Shown piece after piece: positions 9,333 to 17,148 of a stretch of 49,199 bases of DNA. A model generated the notes under the pieces. The model ran no database searches and was not told the DNA's origin. It saw nothing but the letters and a program-made list of their open reading frames with translations. The stretch comes from Candidatus Binatus sp. Its GTDB lineage: Bacteria > Desulfobacterota > Binatia > Binatales > Binataceae. Within the stretch, counting starts at the first letter, position 1; each line of letters begins with the position of its first letter. Both the position numbers and the translations under genes were made by a program. The stretch lies in contig NZ_DATCTO010000017.1 in the NCBI RefSeq assembly GCF_036567905.1, forward strand, positions 1 through 49,199. Direction: 5' to 3'.

Positions 9333-9670
9333 TTTGAACCTCTTTCCCAGTCGAATCGCAAAAAGACTAACCCTGTCCCGCGCGCGATTACACCCCGCCC
9401 GCGCGTTGGCCGCCGGCGTCGTTTTGGGCCAACTAGAAATTTTGGATCGATTACCTTTCAATCGGCGCGCCATCGTTGGCTCATCACCCCGCTTACGCGG
9501 TCAGGACGTCAGCCAGGCTTCGCTGAAGCACTGCGCCATCGCCGCGCCGCGCAATGCCGTACATACGGGCAGACGCACGCGGCGCAGAGGCGGCCGGCCG
9601 CTCGATCGCGCGGCGGTCAGGGGGCTGGCATCGCGAGCTTCCTCCCGCCAGGCCATGAGCTTGGCGAAAG
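9333..9670. other. Intergenic region between the membrane protein and the symporter gene
   Basis: This 338-bp gap holds the ribosome site of the membrane protein gene, copy A of the 48-bp repeat (9397-9444), and about 225 bp of GC-rich sequence after it. No convincing gene, tRNA or terminator is seen. ORFs that cross it are continuations of shadow frames. Confidence 0.5.
9397..9444 (+). repeat. 48-bp direct repeat, copy A
   Basis: The segment beginning GCCCGCGCGTTGGC and ending AACTAGAAATTTTG matches 11405-11452 in 42 of 48 positions without gaps, in the same orientation. Copy A lies 65 bp upstream of the membrane-protein start, in antisense to it. The two copies flank the symporter gene. 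Confidence 0.8.
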
Positions 9671-11242
9671 CTAGATGGTTCGGGTCATGGGGGTGACGCC
9701 CTCGAGCTGCGCCTCGCTGGTCTCGGCGAGCGCGGCCGCATCGCGCAGTCGTTCGAGGTTGCGTTGATGAACGGTCCGGTCGATCCGGTAGAAACCCAGG
9801 ACCGCGATCGCAAGCGCGTTGCAGCCCGCAGCAACCGGTACGAAAATCAGGACCAGATGCCGCAGCACGGCCGAATCGACATGACCCTGGATGGCGCCTT
9901 GCGGAAAGTGCACGAACTCGAGGAGCAGCCCCGACAGGAAAGTGCCTACCCCGGAGACGCATTTCTGCAATAGCCCGTTGACCGCGAACAACAGACCCTC
10001 CGAGCGTTGTCCGCTGTTCACCGCGATATCTTCCACCACGTCCGCCATCATCGAGGCGACGAGGATGTAGCCCATGATGCCGAGCGTGTCCCTGATCACA
10101 GCGTCGGCGAACAGGATCGCCAGAAGCGCCAAAGAGTGATTCGCCGGCATGAGTCCGAGCAGCCGCAGCGGAATAGGAATGGAGCCGGCGGTAAGTGATA
10201 CGGCGAACAGTGTGATCATCGCCCGCTTCTTACCCATCCGCCGGGACACCGCGGGGGCAAGAGACACCGCCAGGATGGCGGAGACGAAACCAAAGCTGAC
10301 CAGGTACGATATCTCCGCGGGGGTCAGTTCCCAGAAGTAGGTCGTGATGTAGAGGCCCAGGCCACTGCTCAGACCACCGCTTACGGCGGCGATGATTCCC
10401 GCAATCGTGAGCGATAGAAACGAGCGATTCGACAGCGTCGCGACGATCTCACGCGCCTTGCCCGCGAAGCCGAGACGACGGCGCGGCGGCTGGATCAGGA
10501 TGGCGCTGCGGCCGTGAGTGCCGAACGAGGAAGCCAGAATCGTGACGAGTATCACCAACGCGGCAACCAATCCGTACTGCTCATACCCGTGGCGGTTCAA
10601 CACACCGAGGGGATGCGTCGCGTCCTTGCGCAGGAAAACCTGGAAGGCAAGCACTGCCATCACCGTCCCGCCAAGCGTTCCGAAGAAGAACCGGTAGCTG
10701 AGCAAGCCGGTCCGCTCGTCGTAGTCAGGAGTCAGCTCGGGCGCCAGTGCCGCGCTCGGAATCTCGTAGAGACTGACCAGCAATCTGACCGCCACCAGTA
10801 ACACCAGCAGGTAGGCGAACATGCTCTGGTTCGACCAGTGGTAGGGCGGGTTCCAGAGATAATAGAAGGCAATCGCGAGCGGGATCGCCGAAGCGTACAT
10901 GAAGGGGTGCCGGCGTCCCCAGCGCGACCTGACATGGTCGGACCATTGGCCGACAAGCGGATCGAAGACTGCGTCGAAAATTAGCGCGATCATTATCGCG
11001 GCGCCGACCCATGGCGCCGGCAGGCCGATCACCTGGTTGAAGAACAACAGCACCAGCGAGCCAAGCGCGGCGCTTTCCACGCCGAACGCGACCGACCCGA
11101 GCCCATATAGGACCTTAATCGGCACACCGAGACGCGCCGGCGCGGTCGGTGATTGCACTGCTGCCCGGCTCGGTGCGCTGCTGCCGCCCTCGCCGTTCTC
11201 CAGCGCTACCGCAGAATTGCCAGCCGCCTGCGCCTTGCTCAT
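9671..11242 (-). CDS. MFS sugar:cation symporter of the GPH (MelB-like) family
   Basis: A 523-residue transporter with about 12 membrane helices. The GPH signature is clear: FDAVFDPLVGQWSDHVRSRW followed by GRRHPFMYAS (the DP-x-x-G-x-x-SD and SRWGRRHP motifs), then LYEIPSAALAPELTPDYDERT, matching the family segment around Y-xP-xxAL-xxEL-x-DYxER. MelB-type proteins couple uptake of glycosides or glucuronides to Na+ or H+. The substrate is unknown. The N-terminal about 40 residues are polar and Ala-rich. There is no sugar hydrolase directly beside it. It is transcribed alone, divergent from the amidase gene, and the region around it carries both copies of the 48-bp repeat. Confidence 0.92.
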   Translation of the reverse strand: MSKAQAAGNSAVALENGEGGSSAPSRAAVQSPTAPARLGVPIKVLYGLGSVAFGVESAALGSLVLLFFNQVIGLPAPWVGAAIMIALIFDAVFDPLVGQWSDHVRSRWGRRHPFMYASAIPLAIAFYYLWNPPYHWSNQSMFAYLLVLLVAVRLLVSLYEIPSAALAPELTPDYDERTGLLSYRFFFGTLGGTVMAVLAFQVFLRKDATHPLGVLNRHGYEQYGLVAALVILVTILASSFGTHGRSAILIQPPRRRLGFAGKAREIVATLSNRSFLSLTIAGIIAAVSGGLSSGLGLYITTYFWELTPAEISYLVSFGFVSAILAVSLAPAVSRRMGKKRAMITLFAVSLTAGSIPIPLRLLGLMPANHSLALLAILFADAVIRDTLGIMGYILVASMMADVVEDIAVNSGQRSEGLLFAVNGLLQKCVSGVGTFLSGLLLEFVHFPQGAIQGHVDSAVLRHLVLIFVPVAAGCNALAIAVLGFYRIDRTVHQRNLERLRDAAALAETSEAQLEGVTPMTRTI

Positions 11243-11404
11243 TGAGCCGGGATTTCCATTCTGAATTCTTATTTAACGTCGCTCCAACACTAGCCGGCTT
11301 GCAAACGCAAAGTTCGAGCCCGGCTTTTAGTCCAGGAGGTTTCCAGCGGCGCCCCAACGGACCAGTTCTGTCTGGCGCTGATATAAGATACCCGAAACTG
11401 GCGC

Positions 11405-11452
11405 GCCCGCGCGTTGGCGGGCGGCAGCGTTTTGAGCTAACTAGAAATTTTG
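11405..11452 (+). repeat. 48-bp direct repeat, copy B
   Basis: Second copy of the element at 9397-9444, 88% identical. It ends 16 bp before the amidase GTG, so it covers the expected promoter region of the amidase. It ends in the same TAACTAGAAATTTTG block. Confidence 0.8.
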
Positions 11453-11457
11453 ACGGC

Positions 11458-11462
11458 GGAGG
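11458..11462 (+). promoter_or_regulatory. Ribosome binding site that fixes the amidase GTG start
   Basis: GGAGG followed by 5 nt and GTG at 11468. This favours the GTG over the upstream TTG. Confidence 0.65.
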
Positions 11463-11467
11463 TGACC

Positions 11468-12862
11468 GTGACGCTCAATCCATACATCGAGGCACACGAA
11501 CTGCGCGAGCTGGTCCTCAAAAAGGAAGTCCGCCCGCGCGAGGTCGCGGAATTTTTTCTCGCACGCGTCGAGCAACTGAATCCCAGGCTCGGCGCATTCA
11601 TGACCGTCACCGCCGATCGCGCGCTCGCGGACGCGACGCGGCTCGAAAAGATGAAGGGTTCGGATGCGGCCAAGATGGCGCTGTTCGGCGTCGCGTATTC
11701 GCTCAAGGACCTGGTCTGGACCAAAGATATTCGCACGACCTTCGGCTCGAAGAACTACGAGAATTGGCACGCGCCTGCCGACGCGGAACTCGCCGTCCGG
11801 CTCGCCAACTCCGGTGGAATTTTGCTCGGCAAAACCACCACCCCCGAATTCGGCCTGCGTCCGACCACCGAGGGCGGTCTGTGTCCGCCCGCGCGAAATC
11901 CCTGGAACCTCGAACACACCGCCGGCGGCTCCAGTGGCGGCGCTGCCTCCGCCGTCGCCTCCGGACTGCATCCCGTGGCGCAGGGCAGCGACGGCGGTGG
12001 ATCGATTCGCGTACCGTCGGCATGCTGCGGCGTGGTCGGAATCAAACCGTCGCGTGGGCGAATCACGCGCGCGCCGCAGGAGGGCGAAGCATGGGCCGGA
12101 CTTTCCACTACCGGTCCGATCGCGCGCACCGTCCGCGACGCGGCGTTGATGCTCGATGCGATGGCGGGGATGATGCCGGGCGATCCGTACGCGGCACGGC
12201 CGCCGGCGCGTCCGTTCGTCGAGGAAGTTTCGGTCCATCCAAAAAAACTTCGGCTCGCCCTCATCAACCATAGCGCGCTCGGCCCGGTGGACGCTGAAAC
12301 TCTCGCCGCGCTCGAGTCCGCATGCGGCGTGCTGCGCCAGATGGGGCATCGCGTCGAGCCGCTGACGCTCGATCCGGGCGCGATGCTCGGCAAGTATGCG
12401 CGCGTGATCGTCGGCGCGTCGGTCTCGGCGCTGAACATCCCCAACCCGGACCTGCTCGATCCCATGGTGCGCGAGAGCTACCAATGGGGCGCCAAAATTT
12501 CCGCCGCCGACTACATCCGCGCGGTAACCGCGATGCACAATACCTCGCGCGAGATCGTCCATGCGCTCATGCCCTACGACGCGCTGCTCGCCCCGACGCT
12601 CACCCGGCCCGCGGTGCGGCTCGGCGCCTTGGCGTCGAATCCCGCCACCGCCGCCGATGAAATCTACGCGTGGATCGCGTTCACCTTCCCGTTCAACTCT
12701 ACCGGTCAGCCGGCCATCTCGCTCCCCAACGGATTCAACAAGTCGGGACTGCCGCTCGCGATTCAGATTGTCGGCCGGCCCGGCGACGAAGCCGGCATAA
12801 TCGCGCTGGCGGCCGAATTCGAACGCGCCCGCCCGTGGAAGGACAAGCATCCTTCAATCTAG
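11468..12862 (+). CDS. Amidase of the amidase-signature family
   Basis: A 464-residue amidase with the full Ser-cisSer-Lys triad: Lys80 in YSLKDLVW, Ser155 in the Gly/Ser box GGSSGGAAS, and Ser179 in GSDGGGSIR. The 155 to 179 spacing (24) equals that of malonamidase E2. Such enzymes hydrolyse amides to acid and ammonia; GatA is the close relative, but GatB and GatC are absent here, so a catabolic or xenobiotic amidase is more likely. The start is GTG at 11468, since GGAGG (11458-11462) lies 5 nt upstream; a TTG at 11450 is in frame but has no such site. It is convergent with the tonB gene. Confidence 0.94.
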   Translation: MTLNPYIEAHELRELVLKKEVRPREVAEFFLARVEQLNPRLGAFMTVTADRALADATRLEKMKGSDAAKMALFGVAYSLKDLVWTKDIRTTFGSKNYENWHAPADAELAVRLANSGGILLGKTTTPEFGLRPTTEGGLCPPARNPWNLEHTAGGSSGGAASAVASGLHPVAQGSDGGGSIRVPSACCGVVGIKPSRGRITRAPQEGEAWAGLSTTGPIARTVRDAALMLDAMAGMMPGDPYAARPPARPFVEEVSVHPKKLRLALINHSALGPVDAETLAALESACGVLRQMGHRVEPLTLDPGAMLGKYARVIVGASVSALNIPNPDLLDPMVRESYQWGAKISAADYIRAVTAMHNTSREIVHALMPYDALLAPTLTRPAVRLGALASNPATAADEIYAWIAFTFPFNSTGQPAISLPNGFNKSGLPLAIQIVGRPGDEAGIIALAAEFERARPWKDKHPSI

Positions 12863-12899
12863 TTGTTGGTTGTTCACTGTTCGCAAATGGCCGTCGGCA

Positions 12900-13628
12900 T
12901 CATTGCACGGCGATGGGAATTCGCAGATCGAATTCGGACGCTACCGCAATGCCATCGCGGGTTGCGGGGAAGAATTTCCACGTTCGCAGGCTGGCGAGAA
13001 TGACCTGGTTCAGCCGCGGACTTGAAGTCGGTTGCACGAGCGTGACCTGAACCTGGCCGTCACGGTCGACGGCGAAATGGGCGATCGCGAGCGCCGAAAA
13101 AACGTTCTCGCGAAGATCATCGGGGATTTGCGGAGTCGGGGCATACAGAGCGTGCGCGCCGATGCTCTCGGAGGCGCCACCCTCCAACGTTCCCCGACCC
13201 GCGCCGCTCGCTTCGCTCTCACTGGGAACAGTGGCTCGCCCGGTAACGATTCCGCCCGAGGTCGAGGCGGGAAGCGCGGCTGGTTCGCGATTTTGCGGCG
13301 CCTCATGCGCCGGCGCAGGCGCGGTTTCCTTGCGCGGCTTGATCAACGCGAGAGTCTTGCGGTGCGCGGGGTGGAGTATCGGCGCGACAGGTATCGGTTT
13401 GGCCGGCTCCACAAGGGTAGCTTCGATCGCGACCCTGCGCGGCGCCGGAGTGGGGCGCTGCGAGATAAGTATCTCCGCAAATCCCGCGAGCATCAGGGCG
13501 CACGACAACACCGATGCGACAATCGACACGCCAAAGCGGCGCCAGGGGCTCTGCAAGACCAGACCTTCCTCGACCTTCCATAGCGGGGGTGCATTCTCAT
13601 TGACGTCGATCCGTTCCTCGAGTTTCAT
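12900..13628 (-). CDS. tonB: TonB family energy-transducing protein
   Basis: A 242-residue inner-membrane-anchored periplasmic protein. A short cytoplasmic N-terminus is followed by one membrane helix (about residues 31-52, FGVSIVASVLSCALMLAGFA), a Pro/Ala/Lys-rich periplasmic linker (PAKPIPVAPI, PRKETAPAPA), and a TonB C-terminal domain ending AIAHFAVDRDGQVQVTLVQP and SLRTWKFFPATRDG. TonB passes proton-motive force from ExbBD to outer-membrane receptors. Neither ExbB/ExbD nor a receptor gene is in the window. The start is set at ATG 13628, just before the anchor; an ATG at 13757 would add 43 Arg-rich residues and has no ribosome site. A Fur box lies upstream, pointing to iron control. Confidence 0.88.
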   Translation of the reverse strand: MKLEERIDVNENAPPLWKVEEGLVLQSPWRRFGVSIVASVLSCALMLAGFAEILISQRPTPAPRRVAIEATLVEPAKPIPVAPILHPAHRKTLALIKPRKETAPAPAHEAPQNREPAALPASTSGGIVTGRATVPSESEASGAGRGTLEGGASESIGAHALYAPTPQIPDDLRENVFSALAIAHFAVDRDGQVQVTLVQPTSSPRLNQVILASLRTWKFFPATRDGIAVASEFDLRIPIAVQ

Positions 13629-14093
13629 TGGCTTGATACTTTCCCAGCCGACAGATCCTATCGCAGACCGCCGCAGAGGGTTCGGCGCGGTTCGTCCTGT
13701 GGAGCGAACACTCCGGCGCTGGCGCGCTGACGCAGCCGAGCCACGGTCTGGCGCCATGTTGCCGGCTGGCTCATAGCTGGCGCAAAGGTGCTAATGATAA
13801 TGATTCTCAATACGTCAAGGCTTGTCAACCCGATCCGCCCCTGCCGGCACAACCGTCCTCCAATCCAGTTTTTCATTTTTCCCTGTTCACTAATATCCCT
13901 TCGATTCACGCCCGACGCTTGAGCCAAGTCTGCGATCGCACGCTTGGCGCGTCGCGCTGGATGCTCGATGCGTGTTAACGCGCGGCTAGCATTCCTCAGC
14001 GCGTTTTTGGTAGTAAGATGCTGCTCTGTGGCGTAAATCTTGCTCGAATTGTGCGATCAAGTCCGGGTTTCAACCTTGGAAGGGGCAAAGACT
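13629..14093. other. Divergent intergenic region between tonB and the serine protease
   Basis: 465 bp with no convincing gene. It holds the Fur box (13795-13809) and a perfect -35 hexamer TTGACA on the minus strand (13823-13828). An ORF crossing part of it on the minus strand has no ribosome site and no family likeness. Confidence 0.6.
13795..13809 (-). promoter_or_regulatory. Fur box upstream of tonB
   Basis: TGATAATGATTCTCA matches the 7-1-7 Fur consensus TGATAAT-n-ATTATCA at 13 of 14 fixed positions. Just upstream on the tonB strand is TTGACA (13823-13828), so the box would overlap the promoter and repress it when iron is sufficient. It lies about 170 bp before the tonB ATG and about 285 bp before the divergent protease gene. 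Confidence 0.75.
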
Positions 14094-15215
14094 ATGGGTT
14101 ATCAGAGGAAGGCGGCGGCGTTGGTTGCTTGTATGCTCGCGATCGGGGTTGCATCGATGCCACAAGATGCGTCCGCCCAGTGCGATATCACACCGCTGCC
14201 TCAGCAAACGGCGTTGTCCCGGCCGATTCCGCTCGGCATTTCGGGCGGAAATATCAACTCGTTCTTCAAGAACGGTAAGGTGACAGGCTGCTTCAGCGGG
14301 ACGCTGGGATCGATGGTACAGGACACATACGGCAATCAATACATCCTCAGCAACAACCATGTGCTCGCGGACCAAAATAAGGCTAAACCCGGCCAGCTGA
14401 TCGTGGAGCCGGGCCTAATAGACGTAGAATGCCTGAAGGCGCCGAGCAATGCGGTCGCAACGTTCAGCCGCACCATCAGACTCAAGTTCGGAGGCCCCAA
14501 GAACACCGTCGACGCCGCCATTGCGGCCGTTGAGGAGGGAGAGGTCAGCTCCGACATCCTCAATATCGGGGAGATCGCAAGCTCGCCAGCGACGCCAACG
14601 CTCGGGATGAGCGTGCAGAAAATGGGCCGTACGAGTTGCCTCACGAGCGGAGTGATTGCGGCGCTGGACGGCATCGTGAAAGTGAACTACTCGGAAAAGA
14701 AGAAGCCGAAAATGGCTAAATTCATCAACCAGATTTTCGTAACCGGCAGCACTGCAACCCCCACTTTCAGCGCGGCCGGCGACTCCGGGTCGCTAATTTT
14801 AAGCCAGGGTGATTGCCCACAGCCGGTGGCTCTGCTGTTTGCCGGCTTTGCTGACGGCACCACGATAGCCAATCCAATTTCCGAGGTGCTGAGCGACCTG
14901 GGCGTTTCGATGGTGGGCAGTTGCACCACTTCGGAAGCACCCGCCACGGCGTCAGCAGACGTTTTGGCCGCGAATGTCGGTATGTCGAAAGAGGTCGTTG
15001 CATCGGCCGCTGCGGTTCGCGACCGCCACGAGGACCAGCTTATGAGCATCCCGGGCGCGGTCGGCACTGCAATCGGAATTGGCGATCAACCGGGTCAACC
15101 CGCGATCGAAGTCTATCTCGACAAGCTGACGCCCGAGGCGCAAGCCGGCGCGCCGAAAGCGGTCGAAGGCATCGCCGTGAAGCTCATCGAAAGCGGCGAA
15201 GCCGTCGCCTACTGA
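14094..15215 (+). CDS. Secreted trypsin-like serine protease with a C-terminal accessory domain
   Basis: A 373-residue protein with a Sec signal peptide (MGYQRKAAALVACMLAIGVA, cleavage probable after DASA). The chymotrypsin-fold triad is visible: His89 in LSNNHVLA, Asp140 in NTVDAAIA and Ser231 in AAGDSGSLI, together with an N-terminal substrate-binding-like loop. After the protease domain (about 45-285), a separate module of about 70 residues contains PGAVGTAIGIGD and PAIEVYLDK, a compact beta-alpha unit often joined to such proteases; it may act as an inhibitory or folding module (inference). The ATG at 14094 follows AAGGGGC; an earlier TTG has no support. It sits before a Cys-rich exported protein and the cusCBA genes on the same strand. 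Confidence 0.82.
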   Translation: MGYQRKAAALVACMLAIGVASMPQDASAQCDITPLPQQTALSRPIPLGISGGNINSFFKNGKVTGCFSGTLGSMVQDTYGNQYILSNNHVLADQNKAKPGQLIVEPGLIDVECLKAPSNAVATFSRTIRLKFGGPKNTVDAAIAAVEEGEVSSDILNIGEIASSPATPTLGMSVQKMGRTSCLTSGVIAALDGIVKVNYSEKKKPKMAKFINQIFVTGSTATPTFSAAGDSGSLILSQGDCPQPVALLFAGFADGTTIANPISEVLSDLGVSMVGSCTTSEAPATASADVLAANVGMSKEVVASAAAVRDRHEDQLMSIPGAVGTAIGIGDQPGQPAIEVYLDKLTPEAQAGAPKAVEGIAVKLIESGEAVAY

Positions 15216-15270
15216 GCTCGATTCAAGCTGCGTGGTTGCCTGCTCCAGAGCGCAGGAGTAGCGTCAGCAC

Positions 15271-15600
15271 GTGCGCGTTCTCGCTCTAATCCTCATTGCG
15301 CTGATGCTCCCGCTCAGCACGAGTGTGCCGCCTGCGACGGCGTGTTCCGCGGCCGCGTGCTGTGCAAATTGCCCGAAGACCGCTCCGATCAATCAGGTGA
15401 ACTGCTGCAAAACGCCGCCGGCGCTGGACAAAGCGACCAGCCAGGCGCCAGACGCGCAGTATTTCGACTCGATCGGAAGTCTGCCCGCAAGCGCGGTGAT
15501 GACCGCGATTTCATACGTTCGAAGTACCGCCATCACCAGTGGCTACTCGCCGCCCGGCCGTCTCCTTTCGTTGGCACTTCTCTGTTCCCGCCAGATCTGA
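15271..15600 (+). CDS. Small exported cysteine-rich protein, possible periplasmic metal binder
   Basis: A 109-residue protein read from GTG. A hydrophobic signal sequence (VLALILIALMLPLSTSV) is followed by a Cys cluster: Cys25, Cys30, Cys31, Cys34, Cys45 and Cys46, six in 22 residues. The C-terminus is hydrophobic and ends PPGRLLSLALLCSRQI, a tail seen in small proteins that accompany copper efflux loci. It lies 195 bp before the CusC-like gene and 55 bp after the protease, on the same strand. Binding of Cu(I) or Ag(I) is inferred from the Cys pattern and neighbours. The ribosome site (AGGAG, 12 nt before GTG) is loosely spaced, so the start is uncertain. Confidence 0.65.
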   Translation: MRVLALILIALMLPLSTSVPPATACSAAACCANCPKTAPINQVNCCKTPPALDKATSQAPDAQYFDSIGSLPASAVMTAISYVRSTAITSGYSPPGRLLSLALLCSRQI

Positions 15601-15795
15601 GCCTCCCATAAGCGCGTGAGTTGAAGCGCGGATGCTTCGCATCCGTCGTGGACGCTCGCGCGCTGCTTGCTCGCGACAACTGAGAAAGACAATTGCCGAT
15701 GCGATCGGCAAACAAGGACGCGGGGTTTCAAATAAACCTGCGGACACGCAGCAGCGCCGCGATCGATCGCGGCTGGAAGGTTGGGTTTTTGTGAA

Positions 15796-17148
15796 ATGCC
15801 ATACGCAAGCATTCGCCGCATAGCGGCACAAAATTTAGCAGCCACCCTGATCGCGATCGCGATTCTGATCGGCATTCCGCTATCAGGACACGCCCAGGAC
15901 AGTGCCGCTATGGCGGATCATCAGGATGCCGCTCAACCTGGCCGTGGCACTGAGACATCCGGCAGTTCAGATCGGCTGCGAGCGCTGGTCGACGAGGCCC
16001 TTTCCCGTAGCCCGATCGTGCTCGCGGCGCGTAGCCACTGGCAGGCTCAAACGAAGGTCCCGATCCAGGCGGCAACACTGCCCGATCCACAGGTGTCGCT
16101 CCAGCATTTCACGGTCGGCAGTCCGCAACCGTTCGCGGGTTACGAGAGCAGCGACTTTTATTACACCGGCTTCGGTGCCTCGCAGGACATCCCGGGTCCG
16201 GGCAAGCTCCGCTTGCAAAAATCCGAGGCAGAAAAAGACGCCGAGTACGCCAAGCATCGCTACGAAGCTGCGGAGCGAGGAGTCGAGGAAAAGGTCAAGG
16301 AGATCTACTTCGAGCTTTTCTATCACGCGAAGACGCTGGCGATTCTCGATCGCAATCAGGATGAGCTGAGACAGATCCAGCAGATTACAGAAGCCAGGTA
16401 TCGCCTGGGACAGGGTCTGCAGCAGGACCTGATCAAGGCGCAACTCCAAACCACCGAGATCCTGAAGGAGCACGCGATGCACCATCAGGAGGAGGACCAG
16501 GCACAGCTCGAGCTCAAGCGGATCCTCGGGCGCGATCCCGACTCGCCGAATATCGGCATCGGCGGGGTCGAAGCGACCCATCTGGAGCTCGATCCGGCCG
16601 AGCTTGCGCGGCTTGGCGACGCCGGCTCCCCCGAACTCGCGGCGGACCGCGCGATGGAAGCGCGCAGCGCGGAAGCATTGAAGCTTGCGCATCAGGGGTA
16701 CTGGCCCGACTTCACCGTCGGTTATTCGTACCAAAAGACCGGCCCCGGATTCCGCGATTACTACATGCTGAATCTGGGCGCGAAGGTCCCGCTCTATTTC
16801 TGGCGCAAGCAAACGCCCGCGATCGAGCAGGCTGCGCTTGAAGCCGAGTCGGCGCGCGAGCAGACCCGCGCAACGCAACTGCAAGTTTCCTTCGACGCAG
16901 AAAACAGTCTGGTCGCGATGCGCACCGCGGAGCGAGTGATGTCGATCTATCGCGACGGCCTGTTGCCGCAGGCCGAAACGTCGGAGGCCTCGGCGATGTC
17001 CGCGTATCGGGTCGGCAAAGTCGATTTTCAGACGCTGCTCTCGTCGGTTCTCGATTTACGCAACCTGCGGCAGGAGTATTACCGCAGCCTGGCCGACCAC
17101 GAAATCGCGATCGCCAAAATCCAGCAGGTAATCGGTGAGCAAAGATGA
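15796..17148 (+). CDS. cusC: TolC-like outer membrane factor of a heavy-metal efflux pump (CusC/CzcC type)
   Basis: About 450 residues with an N-terminal signal peptide (LAATLIAIAILIGIPLSGHA then QD). The body has two long-helix OEP repeats: LRALVDEALSRSPIVLAARS with QAATLPDPQVSL, and a second half with AYRVGKVDFQTLLSSVLDLR, both typical of outer membrane efflux proteins. It forms the trimeric duct through the outer membrane for the CusBA pump. It lacks an obvious lipobox Cys. The ATG at 15796 is preferred over the in-frame TTG at 15781; neither has a well-spaced ribosome site. Its stop overlaps the adaptor start by 4 nt (ATGA), so the two are translationally coupled. Confidence 0.9.
   Translation: MPYASIRRIAAQNLAATLIAIAILIGIPLSGHAQDSAAMADHQDAAQPGRGTETSGSSDRLRALVDEALSRSPIVLAARSHWQAQTKVPIQAATLPDPQVSLQHFTVGSPQPFAGYESSDFYYTGFGASQDIPGPGKLRLQKSEAEKDAEYAKHRYEAAERGVEEKVKEIYFELFYHAKTLAILDRNQDELRQIQQITEARYRLGQGLQQDLIKAQLQTTEILKEHAMHHQEEDQAQLELKRILGRDPDSPNIGIGGVEATHLELDPAELARLGDAGSPELAADRAMEARSAEALKLAHQGYWPDFTVGYSYQKTGPGFRDYYMLNLGAKVPLYFWRKQTPAIEQAALEAESAREQTRATQLQVSFDAENSLVAMRTAERVMSIYRDGLLPQAETSEASAMSAYRVGKVDFQTLLSSVLDLRNLRQEYYRSLADHEIAIAKIQQVIGEQR

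Noticed and set aside
11441..12850. A 469-residue open frame on the minus strand
   Set aside because: Antisense to the amidase, whose catalytic motifs are clear.
13629..13757. Longer tonB start at 13757
   Set aside because: The 43 extra residues are Arg-rich, the ATG lacks a ribosome site, and the family N-terminus begins shortly before the membrane anchor.
15629..15645. A perfect 7-bp hairpin (CGGATGC / GCATCCG) before the cusC gene
   Set aside because: No T-run and no match to a known operator, so neither a terminator nor a CueR/CopY-type site can be supported.
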